A DNA stretch of 64,000 bases from JBARKJ01 sp963698885 (GTDB lineage: Bacteria > Nitrospirota > JACRHJ01). The notes below the pieces were generated by a model, which searched no databases, had not been told where the DNA came from, and saw only the letters and a program-made list of their open reading frames with translations. The stretch is from NCBI GenBank assembly GCA_963698885.1, contig CAVOSJ010000006.1, positions 124,001 through 188,000 of the forward strand, written 5' to 3'. Position numbers and translations under genes: made by a program. Position 1 is the stretch's first letter; every line of letters begins with the position of its first letter. This document shows, in pieces, positions 18,773 through 28,390 of the stretch.

Positions 18773-19741
18773 ATGAAGGTATTTCTTACGGGAGCCACCG
18801 GTTTTATCGGTTCGGCGATTATGAGGAATCTGATTTCCGCGGGTCACCAGGTGACCGGGCTGGTCCAGAACAAGGAAAACAAAGAGAAAGTAAAAGCAGC
18901 TGGAGGGACTCCGATTTTGGGCGACCTGCTCGTGCCGGGGCCGTGGAAAGAGGCCGTGCAGGACCATGACGTAGTTATAAGCGCCTCGTCGCCTTTCAAG
19001 ATTACCGATAAATTATCCATCGACGAGGCAAAACGGCGCGGCCTTGCGCACACGGAGATGGTAACGAACCTCATAAACGCCGCCGCCCACGTGTCTAAAG
19101 TGCAGGCCGTGATCTTAACCTACCACGTCACCGCATTCGGGAGCCATGGGGACAGCTGGATAAGCGAGGTAATGCCGGTCGAACCTGTCGGACTTGCCGT
19201 CCCGATCGCCGAAGGGTACTGGGATATAGAGAAGGCGGCGCGGAAGGCGGGGGTGCCCACAATCGAGGTATTTCCAGGCTGGGCCTACGGGCAGGGGAGC
19301 TGGTTTTCGGAGTACCTCGTCGCGGGTCTCATGAACGATATGCCTGTTCTGGTCGGGCCGGGGCAGAACTACAAGAGCCTCGTCCATATCGACGACCTGG
19401 CGGAAGGATACAGGCTTATCCTTAACAAGATGCCGGTCGGCGAGCGGTACTGTTTCGTGGATTCCCATCCCGTACGGCAAAAGGATTTAGTCGCTTTGGT
19501 AGCCAAGGAACTTGGGAAACCGGAGCCTCTGCCCGCGGACTATTCGCTGTTCGCGAAGCAGTACGGGGAGGTGCTGGCACAGACGCTTGACTCCTCCGCA
19601 CGGGTGAGCAATAACAAGGCGAAGCTCGAGCTTGGGTTCACGCCGAAGTTCGACAACTTCTGCCACGGAATTCCGGACATACTGGAGAAAATGGGGATCT
19701 CGCCCGAGAATAAGGAACTTCCGAAAGCGGCCGGGTTCTGA
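18773..19741 (+). CDS. NAD(P)-dependent epimerase/dehydratase family protein (SDR, copy 2)
   Basis: 322 residues from ATG 18773, behind CGGAGGTGCGCC. The longer open frame upstream runs into the terminator and is rejected. The Rossmann motif FLTGATGFIGSAIM is followed by ILGDLLVPGPW, ISASSPFKITDKLSIDEAKR and SLVHIDDLAEGYRLIL. These blocks line up one-for-one with the gene at 17610, so the two are paralogues. Predicted short-chain dehydrogenase/epimerase acting on an unknown small molecule. Single-gene unit between two terminators. Confidence 0.75.
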   Translation: MKVFLTGATGFIGSAIMRNLISAGHQVTGLVQNKENKEKVKAAGGTPILGDLLVPGPWKEAVQDHDVVISASSPFKITDKLSIDEAKRRGLAHTEMVTNLINAAAHVSKVQAVILTYHVTAFGSHGDSWISEVMPVEPVGLAVPIAEGYWDIEKAARKAGVPTIEVFPGWAYGQGSWFSEYLVAGLMNDMPVLVGPGQNYKSLVHIDDLAEGYRLILNKMPVGERYCFVDSHPVRQKDLVALVAKELGKPEPLPADYSLFAKQYGEVLAQTLDSSARVSNNKAKLELGFTPKFDNFCHGIPDILEKMGISPENKELPKAAGF

Positions 19742-19756
19742 AAATATACATGACCA

Positions 19757-19792
19757 AAGGGCTATGGCCAGAAGCGGCCATAGCCCTTTTTT
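19757..19792 (+). terminator. Rho-independent terminator after SDR copy 2
   Basis: AAAGGGCTATGGCC-AGAAGC-GGCCATAGCCCTTTTTTT, a 12-bp perfect stem with T-tract. Confidence 0.92.
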
Positions 19793-19799
19793 TACTGAC

Positions 19800-20185
19800 C
19801 TTTTACGGCGATATTCTAACATCTCATCGAAATGAAAGTTTCCTTCACCCTTCTCCACGACCCTCCACATCCTTACGATATGGTCGAATCCCTCCGGACT
19901 GCGTTCAACGGCCACCCTTATTGCGTCGCCGGGCGCTAATCTGGAGAGTTGTTCCACGCGGGGCTTTCAGGCTTACCATACCGCCCGTCTCTTTCCGGAG
20001 CAAAAGCGCGCCTGCCCTCATATCGATGCCCCTTACATGCCCCGAGAATTGCACTCGCCTGCCTTCCTCGAGCCTATGCTCCCTGTTCGGGCCAATACCC
20101 GGCCTAACTCATCGGCTTGAGCGAAAACCGCCCCGGTAACGAGAACTACCGCAAGGGACGCCACCATTAAAATAAGCCTTTTCAT
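19800..20185 (-). CDS. Small exported protein of unknown function (two frameshifts)
   Basis: The start MKRLILMVASLAVVLVTGAV...FAQADELGRVL at 20185 has a good RBS (GGAGGGGTTACAG) and a clear signal peptide. The frame stops early, but adding one G in CAGGGAG (near 20085) continues as RTGEHRLEEGRRVQFSGHV. Removing one C in GCCCCGC (near 19960) continues as VSLKARVEQLSRLAPGDAIR and FDHIVRMWRVVEKGEGNFHF. The mature part (about 100 aa) looks like a small beta-rich domain. The exact C-terminus is not resolved because a third frame change near an A7 run may be needed. No family recognised. Confidence 0.5.
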
Positions 20186-20309
20186 CTGTAACCCCTCCTC
20201 CGCTTCACGTCCGCGCCAAAGATCCAAACTTCCCGTTTACCTGGAATAGCTTCCACTATATATTTTACCTCAACCGGGCTATTTTCGCTTAAAGGCGGGA
20301 GGAGGTCAA

Positions 20310-20438
20310 ATGAACAAGAAAAAGGCCGACCAGGCGGCCTCTAACATGGCGGATTCTTGCTGTTCAGAACGACTCTCTGGTACCCCGCCCTCTCGCGGGG
20401 CAGGGCCTACTATTTCCTTTACTTGTTCATCGACATGA
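20310..20438 (+). CDS. Possible small protein overlapping the 3' end of rho
   Basis: 42 codons from ATG 20310, 4 nt after a strong GGGAGGAGG. It starts MNKKKADQAASNMADSCCSE and ends antisense to the last codons of rho. No homology can be judged. Support is the near-perfect ribosome-binding site only. Confidence 0.28.
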   Translation: MNKKKADQAASNMADSCCSERLSGTPPSRGAGPTISFTCSST

Positions 20439-21663
20439 TGAAGTCCTGGTTGGTCTTGGTGGCGCGCAGCTTCTCGATTAAGAACTCCATCTGCTCCACC
20501 GTCGAGAGCGGGTTTAAGACCTTACGCAGGACCCACATCTTGTTCAGGGTGTTCGCATCCACAAGCAGCTCTTCTTTACGGGTGCCGGAGCCGTTTATGT
20601 CTATGGCCGGGAAGACGCGCTTATCTACGAGCTTGCGGTCAAGGTGAAGCTCCATATTACCCGTTCCCTTGAACTCCTCGAATATGACGTCGTCCATCCT
20701 GGAGCCGGTATCGATAAGCGCGGTGGCCATAATCGTCAGGCTGCCGCCTTCTTCGATGTTTCTGGCCGCGCCGAAGAAGCGCTTCGGCCTCTGGAGCGCG
20801 TTCGCGTCTATGCCGCCTGAGAGGACCTTGCCGGACGGCGGAACGATTGTGTTGTACGCACGGGCCAGCCGGGTGATGGAATCGAGCAGTATAACCACGT
20901 CCTTTTTATGCTCGACTAAGCGCTTGGCTTTCTCTATGACCATCTCGGCCACCTGGACATGCCTTTGCGGCGGCTCGTCGAAGGTCGAGGATATGACCTC
21001 TGCCTTTACCTGCCGGACCATGTCGGTCACTTCTTCGGGCCGCTCGTCTATCAAAAGGACGATGAGGATTATCTCCGGGTGGTTTTTCGTGATGGCCTTT
21101 GCGATGGACTGGAGGATCATGGTCTTGCCGGTGCGGGGCGGGGCCACGATCATGCCGCGCTGGCCCTTGCCTATCGGGGTGACTAAGTCCATGACCCGCG
21201 TGTTCATGTCGCCCACCACCTCCAGGTTTATCTTCTCATCGGGGTAGAGCGGGGTCAGGTTGTCGAAAAGTATCTTGTCTCTTACCTCTTCGGGCGACTC
21301 GAAGTTCACGGTCTCCACCTTCAGCAGGGCGAAGTAGCGCTCGCCTTCCTTCGGGGGGCGTATCTGCCCGGCGACCGTATCGCCGGTGCGGAGGTTGAAC
21401 CGCCTTATCTGGGACGGGGAGACGTATATGTCGTCCGGCCCCGGGAGGTAGTTGTAGTCCGGCGCGCGCAGGAAACCGAAACCGTCCGGCAGGGTCTCCA
21501 GCACCCCGGCCCCGTAAATCTGGCCGTTTTTCTCGGTCTGGGCCTGGAGTATCGCGAATATCAGCTCCTGTTTTCTGAGGCCGCTCGCGTTTTCGAGTTT
21601 TAAGTCCTTGGCGATGGTGTTAAGTTCGCCGATGCTTTTTTCCTTCAGTTCCACGATGTTCAT
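20419..21663 (-). CDS. rho: Transcription termination factor Rho
   Basis: 414 residues from ATG 21663 (MNIVELKEKS), preceded by AAGGAGCATCG. The in-frame ATG seven codons earlier has weaker support. The N-terminal Rho-N helices (LKEKSIGELNTIAKDLKLE) are followed by the cold-shock-like RNA-binding domain (GVLETLPDGFGFLRAPDYNY), then the RecA-like ATPase. Walker A is APPRTGKTMIL, Walker B is VVILLDSITRLARAYN, and the Q-loop/R-loop region is near ALQRPKRFFGAARN. It is a hexameric RNA helicase that ends unpaired transcripts. A CCCCGC-GGCGGGG hairpin lies just downstream. Confidence 0.97.
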   Translation of the reverse strand: MNIVELKEKSIGELNTIAKDLKLENASGLRKQELIFAILQAQTEKNGQIYGAGVLETLPDGFGFLRAPDYNYLPGPDDIYVSPSQIRRFNLRTGDTVAGQIRPPKEGERYFALLKVETVNFESPEEVRDKILFDNLTPLYPDEKINLEVVGDMNTRVMDLVTPIGKGQRGMIVAPPRTGKTMILQSIAKAITKNHPEIILIVLLIDERPEEVTDMVRQVKAEVISSTFDEPPQRHVQVAEMVIEKAKRLVEHKKDVVILLDSITRLARAYNTIVPPSGKVLSGGIDANALQRPKRFFGAARNIEEGGSLTIMATALIDTGSRMDDVIFEEFKGTGNMELHLDRKLVDKRVFPAIDINGSGTRKEELLVDANTLNKMWVLRKVLNPLSTVEQMEFLIEKLRATKTNQDFIMSMNK

Positions 21664-21978
21664 CGATGCTCCTTGCTCTTTCATGCGGTTTTTTCCTAAG
21701 GAATGGATAAGGGTTTCCGAGAGGCTTGATTTATTTATAAGGGACTTAATCCTGGGATATTTGAATTATTCGCGGCTGCGCCAAAAGACATGACGGCCAT
21801 AGGGGTTTGTTTTTTATTTAATCCGGCACCAATTTTAAATCGCATTGCTGGATGATTGAGGGGTATGGGAGTTTATCGAAAATCTTGCGGGGTACCTTAC
21901 GGGTACGACCTTGTAGAAAGAATACAACATCTCTTTAGCTTTTGTCAATATTAATTTTACTAAATGCTGTCAAGTTCC

Positions 21979-22007
21979 TTGACTTTGATTTTGTTCTAAA
22001 TTAGAAT
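21979..22007 (+). promoter_or_regulatory. Sigma70-type promoter for the GGDEF gene
   Basis: TTGACT (21979-21984), 17-bp spacer, TAGAAT (22002-22007). The leader to the ATG at 22049 is about 35 nt and includes AAGAAGG. The rest of the 385-bp gap from the rho start is AT-rich and shows no gene. Confidence 0.65.
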
Positions 22008-22048
22008 CTTTAATTGCAGTATGGATTTTCCGCAAGAAGGTATTTCCG

Positions 22049-23326
22049 ATGCAGCAGAACGAAAAACTCAAATACGGATTGGCCGGCTTAGTCATAGGCG
22101 CGGCCGCCGACCTGTTCCACATCTTCCTGCATTATATGATTTTCCGCCGGAACCTTCCCTTAGGGCAATACATCCGGGCACACATCCTGACATTCGGTCC
22201 GGGCATGCTTACCAATATATTTATCGCCGGCACTGTAATCGCAATGGGCGGCGCGGGTATATTGGTCGGGAAGCTCCGCGAGAAGGACGCGCAGCTCCAA
22301 AGAGAGCTGGAGCAGAAAGATATCGATATAAAGAGGAGCCAGCAGGAACTTAAAAACCTTTCTTCCGATATGGAAAGCAGGGTCAAGGAGGGCCAGGACG
22401 AGCTGGTGGAGTACGCCAGAAAGCTGAAAGAAGCGAACGCGAAACTGCTTATGCAGGTGGAGATACAGAGAAAAATCGCGGCTAACGTCCCGTCGCTTCT
22501 CGCGCTCGTGGATAAGGACATGAACTACGTGGAGATGAACGAGTTCGGCGCCCGGAATTTCTTAGACAGGCCGATGGGCGAGATACTGGGCCAGAAGTGC
22601 TACGCGGTGATGGGCGGGAAGGACAACGTCTGCCACGAGGACTGCGCGGTGCAAAAGGCATTCAAAAGCGGCAGGGAAGAGTTCCACTCCCGCACGGGTT
22701 TGCTTTTGGGGAGGACGGTCACCACGGAGAACAAGAGCATCCCCATAATGAACGAGGAAGGGGTGGTCACCCATGTCCTCAAGATTGTAACGGATACCAC
22801 CGCGAAGAAGAAGGAAGAGGACGAGCTGAAACGCCGGGCGAACGTGGATGCCCTGACGGGGGTTTACAACAAGCACTACCTGGACCGCTACCTCCAGAAC
22901 GAGCAGGTCAAAAACAAGACCGACAAGAGAAAGTGCGGCCCATATACGATTATATACGCGGACTTGGACGACCTGAAGAAAGCCAACGACAGCTACGGGC
23001 ATGAGGCGGGGGACATACTGCTGAAGAAGGCCGCCCGGATTTTCCAGGATAATACCAGGCACGAGGACATAATAGCGAGGGTGGGCGGCGACGAGTTCGT
23101 TATAGTGCTCCCGCATAGCGGGCTGGAAGAGGGCGATGTACTGATTAACCGCTTCCGCCATGAGAGCGAGCAGTGGTCAAAGACCATCGACTTGGAGGAA
23201 GGCCTGCCGGGTTTGAAGCTCTCCGTCTCATACGGCCTTGGCGCCTCGGCCTCAGGGACCGACCTCTACGATACGATCAGAAATGCCGACCTTACGATGT
23301 ACCGAGCCAAAAAAGACAAAAAATAA
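22049..23326 (+). CDS. Membrane-anchored diguanylate cyclase (PAS-GGDEF)
   Basis: 425 residues. Two membrane helices (about 7-30 and 47-72: YGLAGLVIGAAADLFHIFLH and TNIFIAGTVIAMGGAGILVG) are followed by a coiled coil (about 75-140). A PAS-like domain comes next (VPSLLALVDKDMNYVEMNEF, with cysteines in GQKCYAVMGGKDNVCHEDC). The GGDEF domain has the intact active site ARVGGDEFVIVLPH and, five residues upstream, an RHED inhibitory I-site. It should make cyclic di-GMP from GTP with product inhibition. The cysteine-containing PAS suggests redox, haem or ligand sensing, which is inference. Confidence 0.9.
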   Translation: MQQNEKLKYGLAGLVIGAAADLFHIFLHYMIFRRNLPLGQYIRAHILTFGPGMLTNIFIAGTVIAMGGAGILVGKLREKDAQLQRELEQKDIDIKRSQQELKNLSSDMESRVKEGQDELVEYARKLKEANAKLLMQVEIQRKIAANVPSLLALVDKDMNYVEMNEFGARNFLDRPMGEILGQKCYAVMGGKDNVCHEDCAVQKAFKSGREEFHSRTGLLLGRTVTTENKSIPIMNEEGVVTHVLKIVTDTTAKKKEEDELKRRANVDALTGVYNKHYLDRYLQNEQVKNKTDKRKCGPYTIIYADLDDLKKANDSYGHEAGDILLKKAARIFQDNTRHEDIIARVGGDEFVIVLPHSGLEEGDVLINRFRHESEQWSKTIDLEEGLPGLKLSVSYGLGASASGTDLYDTIRNADLTMYRAKKDKK

Positions 23327-23333
23327 CCGGCGG

Positions 23334-23927
23334 TTAAGCCGGTTCCCTTTCCAACTCCCTCACTATGGCTTCGAGCATGGGCCTTGCTCCTCCGGCGGCC
23401 CTCATTGTCCGGAGCGCCTCCTTAAGCAATGTCAGGGCCGTGGGGCTGGCGCTGTCCCGGAGCGCCGTCGCCGCTTCGAACGCCACCGATTCGTCCTCCG
23501 AGAGCAGGTAAGGTGAAATGGCCTTTACCGCCCCTCCCGTCCTGAAGCGCCCTATCGCCCGGACAAGGTCCGGCAGGCTTTTCACCGGGATGTCCGGGAT
23601 GAGCCCTATCAGAAGGTCCAGGTCTTCAGGTTCGCCCGTATCGGAAAGTATCTCCGCGGCCGCACTCCACAAGGGATGCGAAGGCTCCTGCGCTATCGCC
23701 CGGAACGGCTCCGGCCGCCTCAGGGCGACGGAGATAAGGGCCTCATGAAGGACCGACTCCCTATCTTCCAGCTCCATCTTCGCAAGCTGGTCCTTAAGCG
23801 AAAGCAGGGGCGCAACCGGGATATCGTTCCAGCGGCTTCTGATTTCCGCGGAATAACCCGGGAGTTCCGTTGTCTTGCCGGTCCTTATCCCTTCGAGTAT
23901 TGCGCCTATGTCTATACGCGGACCCAT
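23334..23927 (-). CDS. HEAT-repeat protein
   Basis: 197 residues, all-helical, with HEAT-like units such as PEDLDLLIGLIPDIPVKSLP, AVKAISPYLLSEDESVAFEA and ALTLLKEALRTMRAAGG. Its ATG overlaps the stop of the response-regulator gene, so it is translationally coupled. It probably acts as a protein-interaction partner in the two-component pathway. No catalytic motif. Confidence 0.72.
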   Translation of the reverse strand: MGPRIDIGAILEGIRTGKTTELPGYSAEIRSRWNDIPVAPLLSLKDQLAKMELEDRESVLHEALISVALRRPEPFRAIAQEPSHPLWSAAAEILSDTGEPEDLDLLIGLIPDIPVKSLPDLVRAIGRFRTGGAVKAISPYLLSEDESVAFEAATALRDSASPTALTLLKEALRTMRAAGGARPMLEAIVRELEREPA

Positions 23928-24280
23928 CAGCCGAGCACCCGCTTTATCGTATCCTTCAGGTCTTTTAAGTCCCCGGACTTAACGACATAGGCCTCGGACG
24001 CCCAGACCCCGAAGTTATGCTTGTACTCCGGATACGCCGTCACCATTATCATCGGCAGGTCGCGCTTTTTTTCCTTCAGTACCCGTAGCACCTCGATACC
24101 GTCCATGCCGGGCATCCTGATATCCAGCGTCACAAGGTCCGGCTGGACCTCGTCCACCAGGCGTATAGCCTCGGGGCCGTCAGCCGCCAGGATAACGTCA
24201 TAGCCCTCCTCGGTCAGCTCTTCCTTGAAAAGCTGGCGGACGTGCTCTTCGTCGTCCACGACAAGTATTTTTTTGCCCAT
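23927..24280 (-). CDS. Single-domain response regulator (CheY-like)
   Basis: 117 residues, receiver domain only. Acidic pocket VVDDEEHVR, phospho-acceptor Asp in LVTLDIRMPGMDGIE, Thr in MVTAYPEY, and Lys in VVKSGDLKDLK. With no output domain it must act by protein contact. It sits between the histidine kinase (3 bp upstream) and the HEAT protein, which are its likely phosphodonor and partner. Confidence 0.92.
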   Translation of the reverse strand: MGKKILVVDDEEHVRQLFKEELTEEGYDVILAADGPEAIRLVDEVQPDLVTLDIRMPGMDGIEVLRVLKEKKRDLPMIMVTAYPEYKHNFGVWASEAYVVKSGDLKDLKDTIKRVLG

Positions 24281-24282
24281 GA

Positions 24283-26707
24283 TTATTCCCCCTTGTTAAC
24301 TTCCGCCGGCGCAGCAATCTCCCGGCAGGGAAGTTTGATATAAACCGTTATTCCCGCCCCTTCCCTGTTATCCAGTTCCAGCTCTCCGCCGTGATTTTTG
24401 ATTATTTTGCTGGTTATCGCAAGTCCCAGCCCCGTCCCGGTCACTTTCGTGGTAAAGAACGGGTTGAAGATGTTTTCCAGGATGTCGGCCTGTATCCCCC
24501 CGCCGGAATCCGTGATGGCAAGGACGGTGCGTACCGGGTCTTTTTCCATGTATGTGCGGAAGGTCATCTCTTTTATGCCGGTCTTCTCCATCGCCTGCAT
24601 GGAGTTGGAGATGATGTTTATAATCGCCTGTTTTACCTGCTGATGGTCCATCATTATCACGCAGGCCTGGGGTAAAAGGTCCACCCGGCGCGTTATGCCC
24701 TTCTCGCGGAACTCGTCTTCATAGAACTGGAGCGTCTCGTTTACTAACTGGTTCAGGTCGTACGGCTGGAAGTTTGGCTTCATCTCCCTGGAGAAATCCA
24801 GCACCTCGCCCAGTATCTTCTCCAGCCTCCTGGCCTCGTCCCTGATTATGCGGGCGTAGCGGGATTCCTCTCCCTCGCCCTGTTTCTTGACGAGCCTGGT
24901 CGCAAACCCCCCGATTACCGTGAGCGGGTTCTTTATCTCGTGCGCTATGGAGGCCGCCATCTCGCCCAGCGCCGCCATCTTCTCGGACTGGATAAGCCTG
25001 TGCTGGGCCTCTTTCAACTCGCGGTTTGCGTGCTCCAGGTTGGAATACGCGATAGCGGACTCAACGGCCAGTCCGGCCTGGTTCGCGAACATCATCAGGA
25101 TTCGAAGGTCCTCGTCGCGGATGGCCCTTCCGGTAAACTTGTTGTCCACGATGACGACCGACAGCACCTTGTCCTTGGCCACCAGCGGCACCACCGCGAA
25201 CTCCCTCGCCCCAACCATGGCGTACGTCTCTGGCCCGGCCATCGGGTCGCTTTCCGAGTCCGCCAGAGATATCGCCCGCTTCTCCCGTATCGCGGTCGAG
25301 AATACCGTCCGGTCGTCCTCGAAGGAAAACCGCAGGCCCTTGACCGTGCGGTTGAACGAGGACTCCTTCTGCGAGGCGACCTCCTTGTCCGAGATGCTCC
25401 AGTCGCGGAAGTTCACCGGCCTGTTCCCCAGCCGGGACCATATCTCGCCCGCCTCCCACGAAGAAGACGGCCCCACCCCCAGCATACCCTGGAGGGTCTT
25501 TGTCCTGTCGTTTACCAGGAACAGCATGGCCCGGTTGAACCCCATCCCGCCGCCCATCGTGATTGCGGTGAGTATGATATGAAGTAACTTCTCCAGGCGA
25601 AGCGTGGTGCGCATAGCGTTCGCTATGTCGTACAGGAAGGACAGCTCCCGCGCGCGCTTCTCGTTTAAAAGGGCGAGCTCCTCGGCCCGCTCGTAAATGA
25701 ACGCGTTTTCCACCGCCATGGAGGCCTGGGAAGCAAGCGTCGTCAAAAGGTGCAGGTCCACCTCGGTAAAAGGCTGCTCGCCAAGCCTTGCGGGGTCTTC
25801 CTTGTCGTAGAGCGCGATCGTGCCTATGACGTTGTCCTTGGCGACAAGCGGGACGCAGATAAGGGAGCGTGCCACCGCGCCGGTGACGTTTAAGAACTCC
25901 GGGCTCTCGAAGGCGTCCGATACGAGTATGGGCTTGCCGTCCTCGGCCACCTTTCCGGCGATGCTCTCGCCCAGCTTCAGGTCGGTCCTGCGGCCCTGCT
26001 CCATCGGGAGCCCGAACGACGCCTTAATCTCCAAGCAGGTTCGAATCCGTGTTTATGAGCCTTAAGATGCAGCCCCTGGCCCCGATGACCTCGGCGCTCG
26101 AGCGGGCTATCCGCTCCAGCAGTGTCTGGAGGTCCAGCGTGGAGATTAGCGCGCGGGACATCTCGTACAGGGCGGAGAGCGCTTCCAGGTTCTGCTTCGC
26201 GTCCTGGTAGAGCTGGGCGGTATTTATTATGCCGCCCACGTCGTTCGCTATCGTGGACAGAAGCGTAACCTCGTCGGGGGAGTAGGCATGCGGTTCAAGG
26301 GTCTGGACGGTCATGGCGCCTATGCAGTTATCGTCGAAGATGATGGGGACGGAGAGCATGGACTTGTATTTTTCCTCACCCGTCTGCGGCACCAGCTTGT
26401 ACCTCGGGTCCAGGCTTGCGAGTTCCAGCGCCGCGGCCTGCTTTTGCTGCACCACCCACCCCGATACGCCTTCGCCCATCCGGAGCATGACCCGGTCTAT
26501 GGAATCCGGGTTCAGGCCCACCGCCGCCTTCAGCACCAGGACGTCCCTGTCCTTGTCCCGGAGCACTATGTAGCAGACGTCGCGGGAGAGCTTCTCCGCG
26601 ATCACGCGAACTATGTTGTCGAGCTTTACTCCAAAATCCTGGGTGGAATTGGCGATCTTCGATACTTCGGAAAGTATCTCCAGCTCCACCTTCTCAGAGA
26701 TAATCAT
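24283..26707 (-). CDS. Multi-GAF soluble histidine kinase (frameshift near 26030)
   Basis: The first part (26707-26030) has a GAF domain (VCYIVLRDKDRDVLVLKAAV, MLSVPIIFDDNCIGAMTVQT) and the start of a second. A one-base indel at CTTGGAG, read through as NTDSNLLEIKASFGLP, joins it to the second part. That part completes GAF 2 (ICVPLVAKDNVIGTIALYDK), then GAF 3 (VVPLVAKDKVLSVVIVDNKF), HisKA with H-box SIAHEIKNPLTVIGG, and HATPase with LAITDSGGGI and GTGLGLAITSK. About 808 aa in total, with no transmembrane helix, so it is cytosolic. Three GAF domains suggest integration of small-ligand signals. It forms an operon with the CheY-like and HEAT proteins. Confidence 0.83.
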
Positions 26708-26742
26708 GCTAAAACCCGCTCCAGCTTTCTCTTCTCCCCAAA

Positions 26743-28215
26743 TTAGGCCGCTTTCTCCTGCCTCTCTCTCGCCTTGGCCTCGGCCTTTTTATAGAGCTTG
26801 ACGTATTCCTTCGCGGAGTTGTCCCAGGAGTTGTCTTCCTTCATCGCCGACGTAACCAGCGACTTCCAGCCGTTTTTATCATCAAAAGCCGAAAGCGCCG
26901 CCTTGACGGACTTAAGGAACGCCTTCGAGCTGTACTCGCTGAACACGAACCCGTTCCCCTTGCCCGTCTTCGGGTTGTAGTTGCTTACCGTATCCGCCAG
27001 TCCGCCCGTCTTTCTGACTAACGGCACGGTCCCGTACCTGAGGCTTATCAGCTGGCCCAGGCCGCACGGCTCGTACCGGGACGGCATCATGAACACGTCC
27101 GAGGCCGCGTATATCCTGGCCGCGAGCGTCGCGTCGAAAGCCAGGTTCACGGAGATGCTCTTCGGGTGCTTTTTAGCCACGCCCGTTAAAAGTTTGTGGT
27201 ATTTTTCCTCGCCGGTGCCCAGCACGACTACCTGCAGGTCCATCTTCATCATCTCGTCGATTGCCCCGGCGATCAGGTCAAGACCCTTCTGGTCCGCGAG
27301 CCTGGAGATGATGCCGAACAGCGGCTTGTTTCCAGCCGCCAGACCCAGTTGTTCCTTAAGGCCCTTCTTGTTCGCCTGCTTTCCCTTGATGTCGCCCGCG
27401 CCGTAGTTCTTGACCAGGTGTTTATCCGTCTCGGGGTCCCATTCCTCGTAGTCTATGCCGTTCACGATGCCGTAGAGGTCCACCGCCCTTTTCTTAAGGA
27501 CCCCCTCAAGGCCGTACCCGAATTCGGGTGTCTGTATCTCTTTACTATATGTCTTGGAGACAGTATTTATGATGTCCGAATATACAAGACCACCTTTTAG
27601 AATATTTATATCGCTGTAGAATTCTAATCCCTCCGGCGTAAAATACTCCCAGCCCAGGCCCGTCAGGTGCCAGTCGGACGCCCAGAACTTTCCCTGGTAT
27701 CCAATGTTATGCACGGTGAAGACCGTCCCGGTGTCCTTGAAGAAGGGGTCGTTTGCGTATAACGTATTCAGGTACAGCGGCAGGAGGCCCGTCTGCCAGT
27801 CGTTCGCATGTATGACGTCCGGGCGGAAGTCCATGGCCTTCAGGACCTCCGGGATTATCTTCGAGAAATATATGAACCGCTCCGCGTTGTCCGGGAGGTC
27901 TCCCTTGGAAGTGCCGTAGAGCACGTCCCTGTCGTAATATTTCGGCGTATCCACAAAGAACGCGCGCACTCCGCCAGGAAGCTCCCCCTCCCAGATGGCC
28001 GCTTCGACGGCTTTGCCGTCCATTTTCGCCGCGGCCTTCTTCGCGGTTTTTTTAAGCCCCCATTTCGCCCGGTCCACCGCCTTGTACAGCGGCATGACGA
28101 CGCAGGTTTCGACGTTAAGCTTCGCCAGCGCCTTCGGGAGCGCGCCCGCCACGTCGGCCAGGCCCCCAGTCTTCGCGAACGGATAAACTTCGGACGATGC
28201 GATTGCTATTTTCAT
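26743..28215 (-). CDS. glgA: Glycogen synthase (ADP-glucose type)
   Basis: 490 residues, GT5 family. The N-terminal signature MKIAIASSEVYPFAKTGGLADVAG holds the KTGGL motif that binds ADP-glucose. HANDWQTGLLPLYL and the C-terminal MMPSRYEPCGLGQLISLRYG carry the conserved E-x7-E region. It transfers glucose from ADP-glucose to growing alpha-1,4-glucan. It lies downstream of galT on the same strand, separated by a family B repeat. Lysine-rich insert near residue 58 (KKTAKKAAAKMDGK). Confidence 0.95.
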   Translation of the reverse strand: MKIAIASSEVYPFAKTGGLADVAGALPKALAKLNVETCVVMPLYKAVDRAKWGLKKTAKKAAAKMDGKAVEAAIWEGELPGGVRAFFVDTPKYYDRDVLYGTSKGDLPDNAERFIYFSKIIPEVLKAMDFRPDVIHANDWQTGLLPLYLNTLYANDPFFKDTGTVFTVHNIGYQGKFWASDWHLTGLGWEYFTPEGLEFYSDINILKGGLVYSDIINTVSKTYSKEIQTPEFGYGLEGVLKKRAVDLYGIVNGIDYEEWDPETDKHLVKNYGAGDIKGKQANKKGLKEQLGLAAGNKPLFGIISRLADQKGLDLIAGAIDEMMKMDLQVVVLGTGEEKYHKLLTGVAKKHPKSISVNLAFDATLAARIYAASDVFMMPSRYEPCGLGQLISLRYGTVPLVRKTGGLADTVSNYNPKTGKGNGFVFSEYSSKAFLKSVKAALSAFDDKNGWKSLVTSAMKEDNSWDNSAKEYVKLYKKAEAKARERQEKAA

Positions 28216-28278
28216 GGAACCCTCTCTAATTTTGAATTTATGATCAGGAGAAGGAATATTCTCTCCGAAAGCCGGAGC

Positions 28279-28375
28279 GGGAATATTCTCTCCGAAAAAT
28301 TATTATTCACAATAACGCTCAATCGGCTGTATTTCTATTTTACGTTCAAGATAATTTTTCTACGAGAACATTCCC
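28279..28375. repeat. Inverted-repeat-bounded intergenic element, family B, copy 1
   Basis: Ends GGGAATATTCTC and GAGAACATTCCC (11 of 12 pairs), inner arms GAAAAATTAT and ATAATTTTTC, and a central core TTATTCACAATAA...TTTACGTTCAAGATA. It lies 15 bp after the galT stop and 63 bp before glgA. An extra solo left end (GGAATATTCTCTCCGAAA) lies at about 28253-28270. A second full copy is at 35198. Confidence 0.78.
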
Positions 28376-28390
28376 TCTCCTTGCCGCCTG

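Noticed and set aside
26036..26055. GGTTCGAATCC tRNA T-arm-like string
   Set aside because: It lies inside the histidine kinase coding sequence and no acceptor or anticodon arm can be formed around it.
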